NCBI RefSeq assembly: GCF_024204645.1
Contig: NZ_CP100351.1
Coordinates: 186,001-250,000, forward strand
From: Desulfomicrobium sp. ZS1
GTDB lineage: Bacteria > Desulfobacterota > Desulfovibrionia > Desulfovibrionales > Desulfomicrobiaceae
Direction of reading: 5' to 3'
Length of the DNA: 64,000 nt
Shown here: positions 1 to 7,956 of the stretch, in pieces
How positions within the stretch are numbered: the stretch's first letter is position 1
Layout of the letters: each line of letters opens with the position of its first letter
Made by a program: the position numbers and the translations under genes
Notes under the pieces: model-generated
What the model was told of the DNA's origin: nothing
What the model saw: the letters and a program-made list of their open reading frames with translations, nothing else
Database searches by the model: none

Positions 1-32
1 CCATGCCCGGCGGGCCTGGCTGTTTTGTAATG

Positions 33-64
33 AAAAAGCCCCCGAACCTTGCGGCCGGGGGCTT
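33..64 (-). terminator. Rho-independent terminator after lpxB and the small ORF
   Basis: An 8-bp stem (36-43 with 57-64, AAGCCCCC/GGGGGCTT) is followed on the minus strand by five T residues (complement of 33-37). It lies just past the 23-codon ORF, so it would end the lpxB transcript. A plus-strand reading frame ends with TAA at 28-30, so an upstream plus-strand gene may share the hairpin; too little of it is present to call. Confidence 0.75.
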
Positions 65-98
65 ATTGCTTACGTGGATGACCGCTTGCGCGGACGCC

Positions 99-170
99 TC
101 ACTCCCCCGGCCGTGATTTTTCAATCACGGAAATGATAATAATGGAAATGGGGGCGATGATGTTTTTCAT
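99..170 (-). CDS. Hypothetical 23-residue hydrophobic peptide
   Basis: The frame opens with ATG at 170 and has a good Shine-Dalgarno sequence (AGGAG, 9 nt upstream). The product starts MKNIIAPISIIIISVIEK and ends in a short charged tail, so it is one hydrophobic stretch able to enter a membrane. It sits 74 nt behind lpxB on the same strand and just before the terminator. An 8-bp perfect hairpin with a GAAA loop (111-130) lies inside the coding sequence. I do not recognise the family. The size and shape resemble small membrane peptides and type I toxins, but no antisense RNA is evident. It could also be untranslated 3' sequence of lpxB. Confidence 0.4.
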   Translation of the reverse strand: MKNIIAPISIIIISVIEKSRPGE

Positions 171-244
171 GGTGTTTTTCTCCTGAAGTTGATGAACAAT
201 GGAGAATCGATTGTCAAGCATGATCTTTGGCTCCAAGCCTCGGA

Positions 245-1381
245 TCAGGCAGGGTTGCTTGGTTTTCGCATGGTCTCCAGCACGATTTTCGCCGCCCGGG
301 CCGTGGCTCCGCCATTGCCGAGCAGGCCGGGCAGGGTGCCCAGCTGGTCCAGAACGCGGGCGCGCGCGGGAGTGTCCTGTATCCATTGCGACATGGTTGC
401 CGCCAGCGCCGAAGGGTTGGCATCGTGCTGCAAAAATTCAGGAAACACGGATTCGCCCAGGATCAGGTTGGGCAGGGAGATGAAGGGCACCTTCACCAGC
501 ATCCGTCCCAACAGATACGTCAGCGGCGAAAATTTGTAGGCCACGGCCGTGGGCACTTCGAGCAGGGCCGTCTCCAGTGTCGCCGTGCCCGAAGCGGCCA
601 TGATGGCCCGGCAGGAGCGCATGAGCTCGTAACGGGATGAACTGTCGACCAGGGTGACGGGAGTCTCGGAGGCCCAGCAGCTGGTGATCAGATCGCGGTC
701 CATGCCCGGAGCCACGGGCAGGACAAATTCCAGGTCCGGATGGCGGGCGGCCAGCAGGGCGGCGGCGCGGGAAAACACGGGCAGAAGGGACGTGATCTCG
801 CGTTTGCGGCTGCCGGGCAGGATGCCGATGCGATTCGCGCGCGGCGTCGTTGCCAGTATTTTTTGCGTTCTGATGGAGTCAAGCAGGGGATGGCCGACAT
901 AGTCTATGGCCATGCCGTGCCGGGCATAGAACTCGACTTCAAAAGGCAGGATGGAGACGAGACGGTCCACGTGGCGGCGCAGGAACTTCACCCTTCCCTC
1001 GCGCCAGGCCCAGAGTTTGGGGCTGATGTAGTACACGACGGGGATGCCCAGGCTTTGCGCGATGCGGGCCACGCGGAAGTGAAAATCAGGGGCGTCGATG
1101 ACCACCACCACATCCGGACGGGTCTTGGCCAGCTGGTCTTTCAGGGTGCGTAAAAGATTCATGATTCTTGGCAGCTGGGCCAAGACCTCGGTGAAGCCCA
1201 TGACCGACAGGGCCTCGGTTCGGAGCAGGGCTTCAACCCCTTCCTCGCGCATGGCCGGTCCGGCCATGCCCATGAAGGAAGCCCCGGGGCACTGCTCGCG
1301 CAGGGCCTGGACCAGAAGCTGGCCATGCAGGTCGCCGGAGGTTTCGCCTGCGTTTATCCAGATGGTGGGCGCGCTTGTCAT
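245..1381 (-). CDS. lpxB: Lipid-A-disaccharide synthase
   Basis: LpxB joins UDP-diacylglucosamine and lipid X to make the lipid A disaccharide at the inner face of the cytoplasmic membrane, which marks an outer-membrane bearing cell. The 378-residue product has the usual family length and the N-terminal signature INAGETSGDLHG near residues 8-19. A PGSRKREI motif and a C-terminal NLILGE stretch are typical of the GT19 fold. The longer frame extends 38 codons upstream, but only the ATG at 1381 puts the signature where the family has it. No strong Shine-Dalgarno sequence is seen there. The gene is divergent from the VanZ-like gene across an 82-bp gap. Confidence 0.95.
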   Translation of the reverse strand: MTSAPTIWINAGETSGDLHGQLLVQALREQCPGASFMGMAGPAMREEGVEALLRTEALSVMGFTEVLAQLPRIMNLLRTLKDQLAKTRPDVVVVIDAPDFHFRVARIAQSLGIPVVYYISPKLWAWREGRVKFLRRHVDRLVSILPFEVEFYARHGMAIDYVGHPLLDSIRTQKILATTPRANRIGILPGSRKREITSLLPVFSRAAALLAARHPDLEFVLPVAPGMDRDLITSCWASETPVTLVDSSSRYELMRSCRAIMAASGTATLETALLEVPTAVAYKFSPLTYLLGRMLVKVPFISLPNLILGESVFPEFLQHDANPSALAATMSQWIQDTPARARVLDQLGTLPGLLGNGGATARAAKIVLETMRKPSNPA

Positions 1382-1463
1382 GGCGTGGCAGTAATTCTTT
1401 GGCGTGAAAATAACAAGAAGCCCGAACCCTTGCCCTGCCCAGACCTTTGGCATAGGTGAGGCC

Positions 1464-1823
1464 ATGCGTGAAAATACGGTCATCTCCCTGCACAAGCTTA
1501 CCTGGGCGGCCTACGTGCTCGCTCTCATCGTGGGATCTTTGGTTCCGGTGGACATGTCCGGGGCTCCGGAACAGAGCGACAAGGCTTTTCACTTTCTGGC
1601 CTATGGCCTGATGGTTTTTTTCTGGCCTGCGGACTGGAAAGGTTTTCGGCTGTCCCCTTTCTGGCTGGCGGCGGGCCTTGGGTTGCTGCTTGAAATCGCC
1701 CAGGGCGCTTTGCCCACGGGGCGATTTATGGATCTCTGGGACGTGGCGGCCAATGCACTCGGTGCCGGAGTCGGCTTGGCGGTCGCGCTGCTGCGTTTTA
1801 AACATGCGGGAAGGTCGGCATGA
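1464..1823 (+). CDS. VanZ-like family membrane protein
   Basis: This 119-residue protein has about four hydrophobic segments and the VanZ-family pattern: a SDKAFHF motif (near residue 39), then a LLEIAQGALPTGRFMDLWD segment followed by N-A-L-G. VanZ-like proteins are small integral membrane proteins; most have no proven role beyond the teicoplanin-resistance namesake. The start at 1464 has AGGTGAG three bases upstream; a longer frame from 1404 has no such support. Its stop overlaps the start of the next gene by four bases (ATGA), so the two are probably co-translated. No resistance function is implied. Confidence 0.75.
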   Translation: MRENTVISLHKLTWAAYVLALIVGSLVPVDMSGAPEQSDKAFHFLAYGLMVFFWPADWKGFRLSPFWLAAGLGLLLEIAQGALPTGRFMDLWDVAANALGAGVGLAVALLRFKHAGRSA

Positions 1824-2770
1824 GCCTGACGGAGTTGTGGGCGCAGATTCTCTGGCCGCTGTGCAAACTCATCGGCCTTGTGTCCGTAGGGCTTTTTGTC
1901 GGCAACCTGATCGAGGCCATGCACTGGACCCGTTTCATGGCTCGGCTGGCCAATCCTCTGACCCGCATCGGGCGCATGTGCGAAATCTCGGCGGCCAGTT
2001 TCTCCGTGGCCTTTGTTTCCGGCGTCACGGCCAACACCATGCTGGCCGAGGCCTATGACCAGGGCAAGCTGTCCCGCCGCGAACTCATCCTGACCAACCT
2101 CTTCAACAGCCTGCCGACCTACTTCCTGCATCTGCCGAGCATGATCTTCATCACCGTGCCCATCCTCAAGTCCGCAGCCGTGGTCTATCTGGGCCTCACC
2201 GTGGGCGCGGCCCTGCTGCGCACGGTGCTGATTCTTTTCATCGGGCGGATTCTGCTTACCGGGATCGACCGCTGCCATGCCATGGACCTGCCCGCCGAGG
2301 AAAAGCTTGTGGCGCGTCAGGTGCTGGAGAAGACCTGGAAGCGTTTCCGGCGGCGCATCAAAAAGATCGTCATGATCACCGCCCCCATTTATGTCGGCGT
2401 GCACTTCATGAACAAGTTCGGGATGTTTACGGCGGTCGAGCATTTTCTGGCCGAGCACATGAGCGCCATGTCCTGGCTGCACCCGAAAGCCGTGGGCATC
2501 ATTGTCTTTCAGCTGGCCGCCGAGTTCTCCGCAGGCATGGCCGCCGCCGGGGCATTGCTTGACGCGGGCTCCATGTCCGTGCGCGATGTGGTCATCGCCC
2601 TTATTGTCGGCAATGTCCTGTCCTCGCCCATGCGCGCCTTTCGGCATCAGTTCCCCTACTACGCAGGCATCTTTAAACCGAAGTTGGCCCTGGAACTCAT
2701 CATCTGCAGCCAGGGCTTCCGCGTGGCCAGCCTGATCTTCTGCGGGGCGGTGTATTACTGGGTAAGTTGA
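1820..2770 (+). CDS. Nucleoside-recognition (Gate) domain membrane protein
   Basis: This 316-residue polytopic membrane protein has two Gate-like halves. The first covers roughly residues 15-140 and includes a VSGVTANTMLAEAYDQGKLS segment. The second covers roughly 185-310 and includes AEFSAGMAAAGALLD and IVGNVLSSPMRAFRHQFPYY. This duplicated layout is typical of the nucleoside-recognition/Gate superfamily found in nucleoside transporters and in spore-maturation proteins SpmA/SpmB. The substrate cannot be told from sequence. It overlaps the VanZ-like gene by four bases and forms a two-gene unit with it. Confidence 0.75.
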   Translation: MSLTELWAQILWPLCKLIGLVSVGLFVGNLIEAMHWTRFMARLANPLTRIGRMCEISAASFSVAFVSGVTANTMLAEAYDQGKLSRRELILTNLFNSLPTYFLHLPSMIFITVPILKSAAVVYLGLTVGAALLRTVLILFIGRILLTGIDRCHAMDLPAEEKLVARQVLEKTWKRFRRRIKKIVMITAPIYVGVHFMNKFGMFTAVEHFLAEHMSAMSWLHPKAVGIIVFQLAAEFSAGMAAAGALLDAGSMSVRDVVIALIVGNVLSSPMRAFRHQFPYYAGIFKPKLALELIICSQGFRVASLIFCGAVYYWVS

Positions 2771-2786
2771 GCGGAAAGAGAAATCT

Positions 2787-2814
2787 AAAACTTCGAACTT
2801 AAAACTTAAAACTT
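2787..2814. repeat. Four tandem AAAACTT-type heptamers
   Basis: Four 7-bp units follow one another: AAAACTT, CGAACTT, AAAACTT, AAAACTT. They begin 17 bases after the stop of the nucleoside-recognition gene. This is a clear AT-rich island in GC-rich surroundings. Function unknown; it could be a protein-binding array or slippage product. Confidence 0.7.
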
Positions 2815-2960
2815 AAGACAAGAATCATTTTCCTGAACGACACGCGGCCCGCTGGGGGCATGGCCTTGAGGCCCGCCGGAACTCCCGCGCGGGCCTCGTA
2901 GAGTTGAATCGTTGCGTGCAGGGCGGTAAATTTATGGCAGCGCGTCAGGCAACGATTCAA

Positions 2961-3148
2961 CAAACGATGCCTGGCTCGGTCAAACAGCCGACGGGTCTCA
3001 AGACCATGCCCCCAGCGGACCTTGAGGCCCCTCGGGATCTTTTTGCCTTTGACGGGCAGGGGGACTCCCCCCTTGCGTACCGCCACAAGCGAGTCGGCGT
3101 GGTCCGGACAAGGGCTGTCGGCTGTCTGACTGAGCCGGGCATCGTTTG
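2961..3148. mobile_element. MITE-like 188-bp element with 37-bp terminal inverted repeats
   Basis: The left end (2961-2997, beginning CAAACGATGC) is repeated in inverted form at the right end (3112-3148, ending GCATCGTTTG) with six mismatches in 37, three of them within the outer 32. The interior has no gene. Parts of the interior recur inverted nearby: 3000-3018 matches the reverse complement of 2849-2867 at 18 of 19 bases, and 3089-3113 matches that of 3237-3261 at 23 of 25. This fits a non-autonomous mobile or repetitive element plus decayed copies. No target-site duplication is obvious, so the mobile reading is an inference. Confidence 0.5.
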
Positions 3149-3304
3149 CTTCCCGGCCGCCTGTCGTGAAGTGTGAACAATCTCCTTCCCTCAAGGCCGG
3201 GAAGCATTACGAGGCCAGCGAAGGAGTTCCGACAGACCTTGTCCGGGCCACGCCGACCCGCGCCCAATCTCAACGCGCCAAACCCCAAGGCTCCAAACAA
3301 AAAG

Positions 3305-3334
3305 AAAAACCCGGGGGGTTAGCCCGGGTTTTTT
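3305..3334 (-). terminator. Rho-independent terminator of the rimP-pnp operon
   Basis: An 11-bp perfect stem (3305-3315 with 3323-3333, AAAAACCCGGG/CCCGGGTTTTT) has a 7-nt loop. On the minus strand it ends in a T run and begins 14 nt past the pnp stop codon. The symmetry lets it work in both directions. Confidence 0.85.
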
Positions 3335-3347
3335 GTGATGGTTGTGT

Positions 3348-5558
3348 TTAGCGGCGTGGTCCGCCGCGATCGCCGCCGCGCGGTCTGTCCCCGCCGCGCG
3401 GCCTGTCGCTGCGCGGGCGGTCGGAGCGGGGCTGAACCGGCTCGGGCTCTTCGCCCAGTTCTTCGAGGATGATGGCCTTGCGGCTGAGCTTGATGCGTCC
3501 GGAAGGTTCGATGTCGATGACACGGACGCGGATGGCGTCGCCTTCCTGGACTACGTCCGTCACCACGTTGACGCGGTCACGGGCCAGCTGCGAGATGTGG
3601 CACAGGCCTTCAAGCCCGGGCAGGATCTCAATGAATGCACCGAAGTCCATGATCTTTTTGACGATGCCGTCATAGTCCTTATTCAGCTCGGCCTTTTGGT
3701 CGTAGTAAAGCACCATTTCCCGGGCCTTGGCCAAGGAGACGGAATCCGGGGCGAAGATGGAGATCTTGCCCGAATCGTCGATGTCGATGTCGGCCTTGGT
3801 TGCTTCGCAGATGGCTTTGATGTTCTTGCCGCCGGGTCCAATGACTTCGCGGATCTTGTCCTGCGAAATGTGCACGATGTCCATCTGCGGAGCAAACTTG
3901 GACAGTTCGCCTCTGGGCGCGGCGATAAGTGCTTCCATCTGATCGAGGATGTGTACGCGAGCGACTTTGGCCTGATGCAGGGCTTTCTGCATGACTTCGG
4001 CCGGGATGCCCGCGATCTTGATGTCCATCTGGATGGAGGTCACGCCGTCGCGGCTGCCCGCGACCTTGAAGTCCATGTCGCCCAAGTGGTCTTCGTCACC
4101 GAGGATGTCGGTCAGGACGAGGTATTCGTCGCCTTCCTTGATCAGGCCCATGGCGATGCCCGCGATGGGGGTCTTTATGGGTACGCCCGCGTCCATGAGC
4201 GCAAGGGTGCCGCCGCAGACGGAGGCCATGGAGGAGGAACCGTTGGATTCCATGATGTCGGAGACGACACGGATGGTGAACGGGAATGCATCCGGATCGG
4301 GCAGAACAGGATTCAGAGCCCGCTCTGAAAGAGCGCCATGGCCGATTTCGCGGCGACCGGGGGCGCGCAGCATGCGGGCTTCACCCACGCTGTACGGCGG
4401 GAAGTTGTAGTGCATCAGGAAGCGCCTGGATGTATCGCCGGCCAGGGTCTCGATGCGCTGCTCGTCGCGGGTGCTGCCGAGGGTGCATGTGCACAGGGCC
4501 TTGGTCTCGCCGCGCGTGAAGATGGCCGAGCCATGGGTGCGGGGCAGAAAACCCACTTCCATGATCAGGGGGCGGACCGTGGTCAGGTCGCGGCCGTCGA
4601 TGCGGATCTTGTCGGTCATGATGCGCTGGCGGACGATCTTCTTCTCCAGCTTTTCCATGATCTCGCCAACGCCCCGGATTCGTTCGGGAGTCTCGGCGTA
4701 CTTAGCCACCAGGGCTTCCATCAGATTCTGCTTGACCTTCTTCTTGGCATCGCGGCGATCCATCTTGCCGGGCACCGCCAGGGCTTCGGTCAGGGGAGCG
4801 GTGGCAAGTGCGGCCACGGCTTCAATCAGTTCCGTGTCTTCGGTCGGGGGAGTGACCGTGAACTTCTCTCTGCCAAGCATCTTGCGCAGCTCTTCCTGGG
4901 CATCGAGCAGGGGGCCAAGCTGAGCGTGTCCCCAGGCTACGGCCTCGGTCATGATGTCTTCGGACAGGAACTGGGCTCCGCCTTCGACCATGACCACCGC
5001 GTCGCGCGAACCGGCCAGAATCATGTTCAGTTGGCTTGTGGCAAGCTCCGTGGCCGTGGGATTGAGGAGAAATTTTCCGTCGCGATAGCCCACGCGGATG
5101 GCCGCAATGGGACCGGCGAAGGGGATCTCGGAGATGTGCAGGGCCGTGGATGCGCCCAGCATGGCCAGGATGTCGGCGGAACGCTCCTTGTCCGAGGAGA
5201 TGACCGTGGCGATGACCTGGATCTCATTGGTGCAGCCCTTGGGAAAGAGCGGACGGATGGGGCGGTCCATGAGCCGTGAGGTCAGGGTCTCGTGCTCGCT
5301 GGGGCGGCCCACTTCGCGGCGAAAATAGTTGCCCGGTACGCGGCCGGCGGAATAGAGCATCTCCTGATAATTGCAGGTCAGGGGAAGAAAATCTACGACC
5401 CGGTCCAGGGCCTGATGAGTGGCCGTGACCAGAACGATGGTGTCGCCCCACTGCACGGTTACGGCACCGCTGGCCTGCAGCGCGAGCTTGCCGTGTTCGA
5501 TGATGATTTCACTGTCGCCCATGGGGATGGTGCGTCTGGTGGTCTGAAAAGCTGCCAT
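3348..5558 (-). CDS. pnp: Polyribonucleotide nucleotidyltransferase (PNPase)
   Basis: PNPase degrades RNA 3' to 5' by phosphorolysis. The 736-residue product has two RNase PH-like halves, a KH domain (IREVIGPGGKNIKAI) and an S1 domain (DYDGIVKKIMDFGAFIEILP). It ends in an Arg/Gly/Asp-rich tail built from RSDRP and RGGDR repeats, longer than in many homologues and probably an RNA-binding extension. Of several possible starts I chose ATG 5558, which has GAGG six bases upstream. It is the last gene of the operon, behind rpsO, with a long hairpin in the 181-base gap. Confidence 0.97.
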   Translation of the reverse strand: MAAFQTTRRTIPMGDSEIIIEHGKLALQASGAVTVQWGDTIVLVTATHQALDRVVDFLPLTCNYQEMLYSAGRVPGNYFRREVGRPSEHETLTSRLMDRPIRPLFPKGCTNEIQVIATVISSDKERSADILAMLGASTALHISEIPFAGPIAAIRVGYRDGKFLLNPTATELATSQLNMILAGSRDAVVMVEGGAQFLSEDIMTEAVAWGHAQLGPLLDAQEELRKMLGREKFTVTPPTEDTELIEAVAALATAPLTEALAVPGKMDRRDAKKKVKQNLMEALVAKYAETPERIRGVGEIMEKLEKKIVRQRIMTDKIRIDGRDLTTVRPLIMEVGFLPRTHGSAIFTRGETKALCTCTLGSTRDEQRIETLAGDTSRRFLMHYNFPPYSVGEARMLRAPGRREIGHGALSERALNPVLPDPDAFPFTIRVVSDIMESNGSSSMASVCGGTLALMDAGVPIKTPIAGIAMGLIKEGDEYLVLTDILGDEDHLGDMDFKVAGSRDGVTSIQMDIKIAGIPAEVMQKALHQAKVARVHILDQMEALIAAPRGELSKFAPQMDIVHISQDKIREVIGPGGKNIKAICEATKADIDIDDSGKISIFAPDSVSLAKAREMVLYYDQKAELNKDYDGIVKKIMDFGAFIEILPGLEGLCHISQLARDRVNVVTDVVQEGDAIRVRVIDIEPSGRIKLSRKAIILEELGEEPEPVQPRSDRPRSDRPRGGDRPRGGDRGGPRR

Positions 5559-5580
5559 AGTATGCCTCATGATGGTTTGG

Positions 5581-5690
5581 GCACTCCGGGAGGGCAGCGG
5601 CGGCGGGTTTGGTGTTTAGGGTATGGTTCAACGCGGGTTGAGCCATGCACTAAACACAAAACCGCAGGCATGAAGTGCTGCCGGGAGTGC
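5581..5690 (-). promoter_or_regulatory. Long stem-loop between rpsO and pnp, candidate RNase III site
   Basis: Nested complementary arms lie in the rpsO-pnp gap: 5581-5587 with 5684-5690, 5593-5598 with 5677-5682, 5603-5619 with 5650-5665 (one bulge), and 5623-5632 with 5637-5646 closing a 4-base loop. Together they give a hairpin of about 110 nt with long helical stretches. In Escherichia coli a hairpin at this position is cut by RNase III and lets PNPase control its own mRNA. Position and shape match; the same mechanism here is inferred. Confidence 0.65.
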
Positions 5691-5697
5691 GGTTCAA

Positions 5698-5729
5698 AAA
5701 AGGGCAGGCGGGACCCCAAGGTCCCGCCT
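5698..5729 (-). terminator. Terminator-like hairpin after rpsO
   Basis: A 10-bp perfect stem (5706-5715 with 5720-5729, AGGCGGGACC/GGTCCCGCCT) closes a CCAA loop. On the minus strand it is followed by TGCCCTTTTTT. It starts 11 bases past the rpsO stop, so it would end or attenuate transcripts before pnp. Confidence 0.75.
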
Positions 5730-5739
5730 TTTAAGATGT

Positions 5740-6015
5740 CTACTTGCGCAGACCGAGTTTTGCGATCAGATCGCGGTAACGCTGAATGTCTTTTTTCTTC
5801 AGGTAGTTCAGAAGCTGTCTGCGTTTGCCGACGAGCTTCAAGAGACCTGTGCGGGAATGGAAGTCCTTCTTGTGACCCTTGAAATGGTCAGTCAGGTACG
5901 TAATCCGCTGGGTCAACAGTGCTACCTGCACTTCAGGAGACCCGGTATCGGTTTCGGTTTTGCCATATTCCTTTACAACTTCAGCCTTGCGTTCAGGGGT
6001 TAAGACCACAGCCAT
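5740..6015 (-). CDS. rpsO: 30S ribosomal protein S15
   Basis: S15 binds 16S rRNA at a three-way junction and starts assembly of the small-subunit platform. The 91-residue sequence is standard in length and includes the conserved [24 protein letters not shown] and LLNYLKKKD segments. The start has CCGGAGG directly upstream. It lies between truB and pnp, the order seen in many proteobacteria, and is flanked by a terminator-like hairpin. Confidence 0.98.
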   Translation of the reverse strand: MAVVLTPERKAEVVKEYGKTETDTGSPEVQVALLTQRITYLTDHFKGHKKDFHSRTGLLKLVGKRRQLLNYLKKKDIQRYRDLIAKLGLRK

Positions 6016-6073
6016 ATCCTCCGGTTATCATGTTTCTTCCACCTGACCATATCCACGTTGCGAACCAGAGCCG

Positions 6074-6997
6074 TCAGGCTTGCCAAAGCCCGCGCAGGAT
6101 GACCCAGGACAGGACGCCCGTGCGCATGCCCGCTTCCATCAGGGCCAGGGGGGCCTGATCGGCAGAGAGCATGAGCGCCCGGTCCCCTTCCTGGGCCGGA
6201 TAATCGGGGAAGAGGCTGGTTGGCAGCCATGCCCCGTTCTGCACCAACGCGGCCTGCTCACGGTCGAGCACGAGTTTGGGCCAGTGGGGCAGAGCCTGGG
6301 TCATGGGCAGGACCAGCTCATGGAGCCGATCCCCGCTTTCCAGCACCGCTTCCAGACTATGAGCCTGGGCGAGGGTGAACGGGTGGCTTGCCTCCCGCTC
6401 CAGTTCGCTGAGCACCGCTCCGCACCCAAGTCGCATCCCCAGGCTGTGGGCCAGGGAGCGGATGTAGGTTCCTGCGGAACAGGTGACTCGAAAATGAACA
6501 CTCGGCAGCTCCATGGATAGAAGCTGCGAGTCGAAAATTGTCACATCCTTGACTTTGACCGGGACCTCTTTACCGGCCCGGTGCAAGGCATACAGGGGCT
6601 TGCCCTGGTGCTTGGCCGCCGATACGGGGGGCACTTCCTGGCTCATGGTCCCCTTCCAGCCGAGGACTTCGCTCCGCACTGCTTCCGGGTCCACGTGTTG
6701 CCAGGGTGCCTCGGAGAGCACCTTGCCCTGCACATCGTAGCTGTCCGTGGCCTGTCCCAGGATAAGTCTTCCCCGGTAGGTTTTGCGGTCATCGCTTAAA
6801 TATCCGGCCAGCTTGGTTCCCTGTCCGAGCAGAACCACCAGTACACCCGTGGCCATAGGGTCGAGGGTGCCGGCGTGGCCGATTTTTTTCTGTCCCAGGC
6901 GGCGTTTGATCTGATTCAGGCAATCCGCAGAGGTCGGGCCTCCCGGTTTATGCAAAACCAGCACCCCGTCAAGTTGTTTCAGGGCCGGAACGCTCAT
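6074..6997 (-). CDS. truB: tRNA pseudouridine(55) synthase TruB
   Basis: TruB makes pseudouridine 55 in the T loop of tRNAs. The 307-residue product carries the catalytic motif GHAGTLDPMATGVL, with Asp46 as the expected nucleophile, a YSDDRKTYRG-type stretch (here YLSDDRKTYRG) and the SAGTYIRSLAHSLG motif. Its C-terminus is a short PUA-like or TruB_C extension. A much longer frame reaching 7777 reads through nrnA in another frame. The ATG at 6997 overlaps the nrnA stop (ATGA), which fixes the start. Confidence 0.96.
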   Translation of the reverse strand: MSVPALKQLDGVLVLHKPGGPTSADCLNQIKRRLGQKKIGHAGTLDPMATGVLVVLLGQGTKLAGYLSDDRKTYRGRLILGQATDSYDVQGKVLSEAPWQHVDPEAVRSEVLGWKGTMSQEVPPVSAAKHQGKPLYALHRAGKEVPVKVKDVTIFDSQLLSMELPSVHFRVTCSAGTYIRSLAHSLGMRLGCGAVLSELEREASHPFTLAQAHSLEAVLESGDRLHELVLPMTQALPHWPKLVLDREQAALVQNGAWLPTSLFPDYPAQEGDRALMLSADQAPLALMEAGMRTGVLSWVILRGLWQA

Positions 6998-7956
6998 GAG
7001 TTGGCCAATTCCTCGGTTACGGCCTGGATCATGGTCGTCTTGGCCTGGTCCATGTCCATGAGCAGGGTCCCGCCGGCCGCGTTGCGATGACCGCCGCCGC
7101 CAAAGCGGAAGGCCACGGTCTGCACGTTGGTGCTGCCTTTGGAGCGCAACGAAAATTTGATGCCCTGTTCTTCCTCGCGCAAACTGATGGCCACGTGCAC
7201 TCCGCTTACATAGAGAACGGTGTTGACCAGGCCCTCGGTATCCTCGGGGCTTGTCCCCGTCTGCTCGAATAATTCCCGCGTGAATGAGATCAGGCTGATC
7301 CGTCCGTCCGCGTACAGGCGCGCCCGTTGCAGGACAGTGCCGCGCATCTGCAGCTGGTTCAAGGTTCCGGTGGATTGCTTCTGCTCGTGGAAAGGCCCTG
7401 GCAAAAGACCCAAACGCAGGATTTCGGCAGCCATTTCGAGCGTTTCGGGGCGGGTGTTGTTGAAACAGAAGTCTCCGGTGTCGGAGATGAGCGCCAGGTA
7501 GACATATTCGCCCAGGAGGCCCACCAGCGGAACGCCGAGCTTTCGAGCCAGCATGCCGACCATCTCGCCCACCGATGAGGCGCGCTGTTCGACCCAGTTC
7601 ACGGTGCCGAACATGGGATTGCCTAGGTGGTGGTCGAAGTTGAACACCTTCTTGGTTTTCAGCCACGGCGCGATGAGGTCTCCGGCACGCTCGGCGCTGC
7701 CGCAGTCCAGAACGATGAGGTGGTCCGGCTCTTCTTCGGGCAGCTGGGTCAGAATTTCGCGTTTGGGCGCAAGCCATTCGAACCGGCGCGGGATGCCGGA
7801 TTCGTTGAACAGACGGACCTTCTTGCCCAGGGTATCGAGCAGCTCCCCCATGGCCAACATGGAGCCCAGGGCGTCGCCGTCCGGGGAAACATGGGCGAGG
7901 ACCAGGAAGTTGTCCGCGTCCCGGATCTGCTCAGCTATCTGTTTCAGGAGGGGCAT
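6994..7956 (-). CDS. nrnA: DHH/DHHA1 phosphoesterase, NrnA type
   Basis: NrnA-family enzymes degrade short oligoribonucleotides and can dephosphorylate pAp; both use metal-dependent DHH chemistry. The 320-residue product has the DHH motifs in order: AHVSPDGDALGS (residues 21-32), LDCGSAERAG, FNFDHHLGN and ISDTGDF. The C-terminal DHHA1 substrate motif is GGGGHRNAAG. It overlaps rbfA by 26 bases and truB by four. The gene order rbfA-nrnA-truB is widespread and suits a role in RNA turnover beside PNPase. Confidence 0.9.
   Translation of the reverse strand: MPLLKQIAEQIRDADNFLVLAHVSPDGDALGSMLAMGELLDTLGKKVRLFNESGIPRRFEWLAPKREILTQLPEEEPDHLIVLDCGSAERAGDLIAPWLKTKKVFNFDHHLGNPMFGTVNWVEQRASSVGEMVGMLARKLGVPLVGLLGEYVYLALISDTGDFCFNNTRPETLEMAAEILRLGLLPGPFHEQKQSTGTLNQLQMRGTVLQRARLYADGRISLISFTRELFEQTGTSPEDTEGLVNTVLYVSGVHVAISLREEEQGIKFSLRSKGSTNVQTVAFRFGGGGHRNAAGGTLLMDMDQAKTTMIQAVTEELANS

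Larger units (their letters stand above)
2771..3347. other. Gene-free, repeat-rich interval
   Basis: I see no credible gene in these 577 bases. ORFs on both strands exist only because the sequence is a near-palindrome, and they encode near-identical peptides from opposite strands. The interval holds a 7-bp tandem repeat (2787-2814) and a perfect 13-bp inverted repeat (2903-2915 with 2949-2961). It also holds a 188-bp element with 37-bp terminal inverted repeats (2961-3148), flanking partial copies of its interior (2849-2867 and 3237-3261), and the pnp terminator (3305-3334). Confidence 0.8.

Noticed and set aside
2799-3194. ORFs on both strands of the gene-free interval
   Set aside because: They encode near-mirror peptides because the DNA is a near-palindrome. 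There is no ribosome site or known domain.
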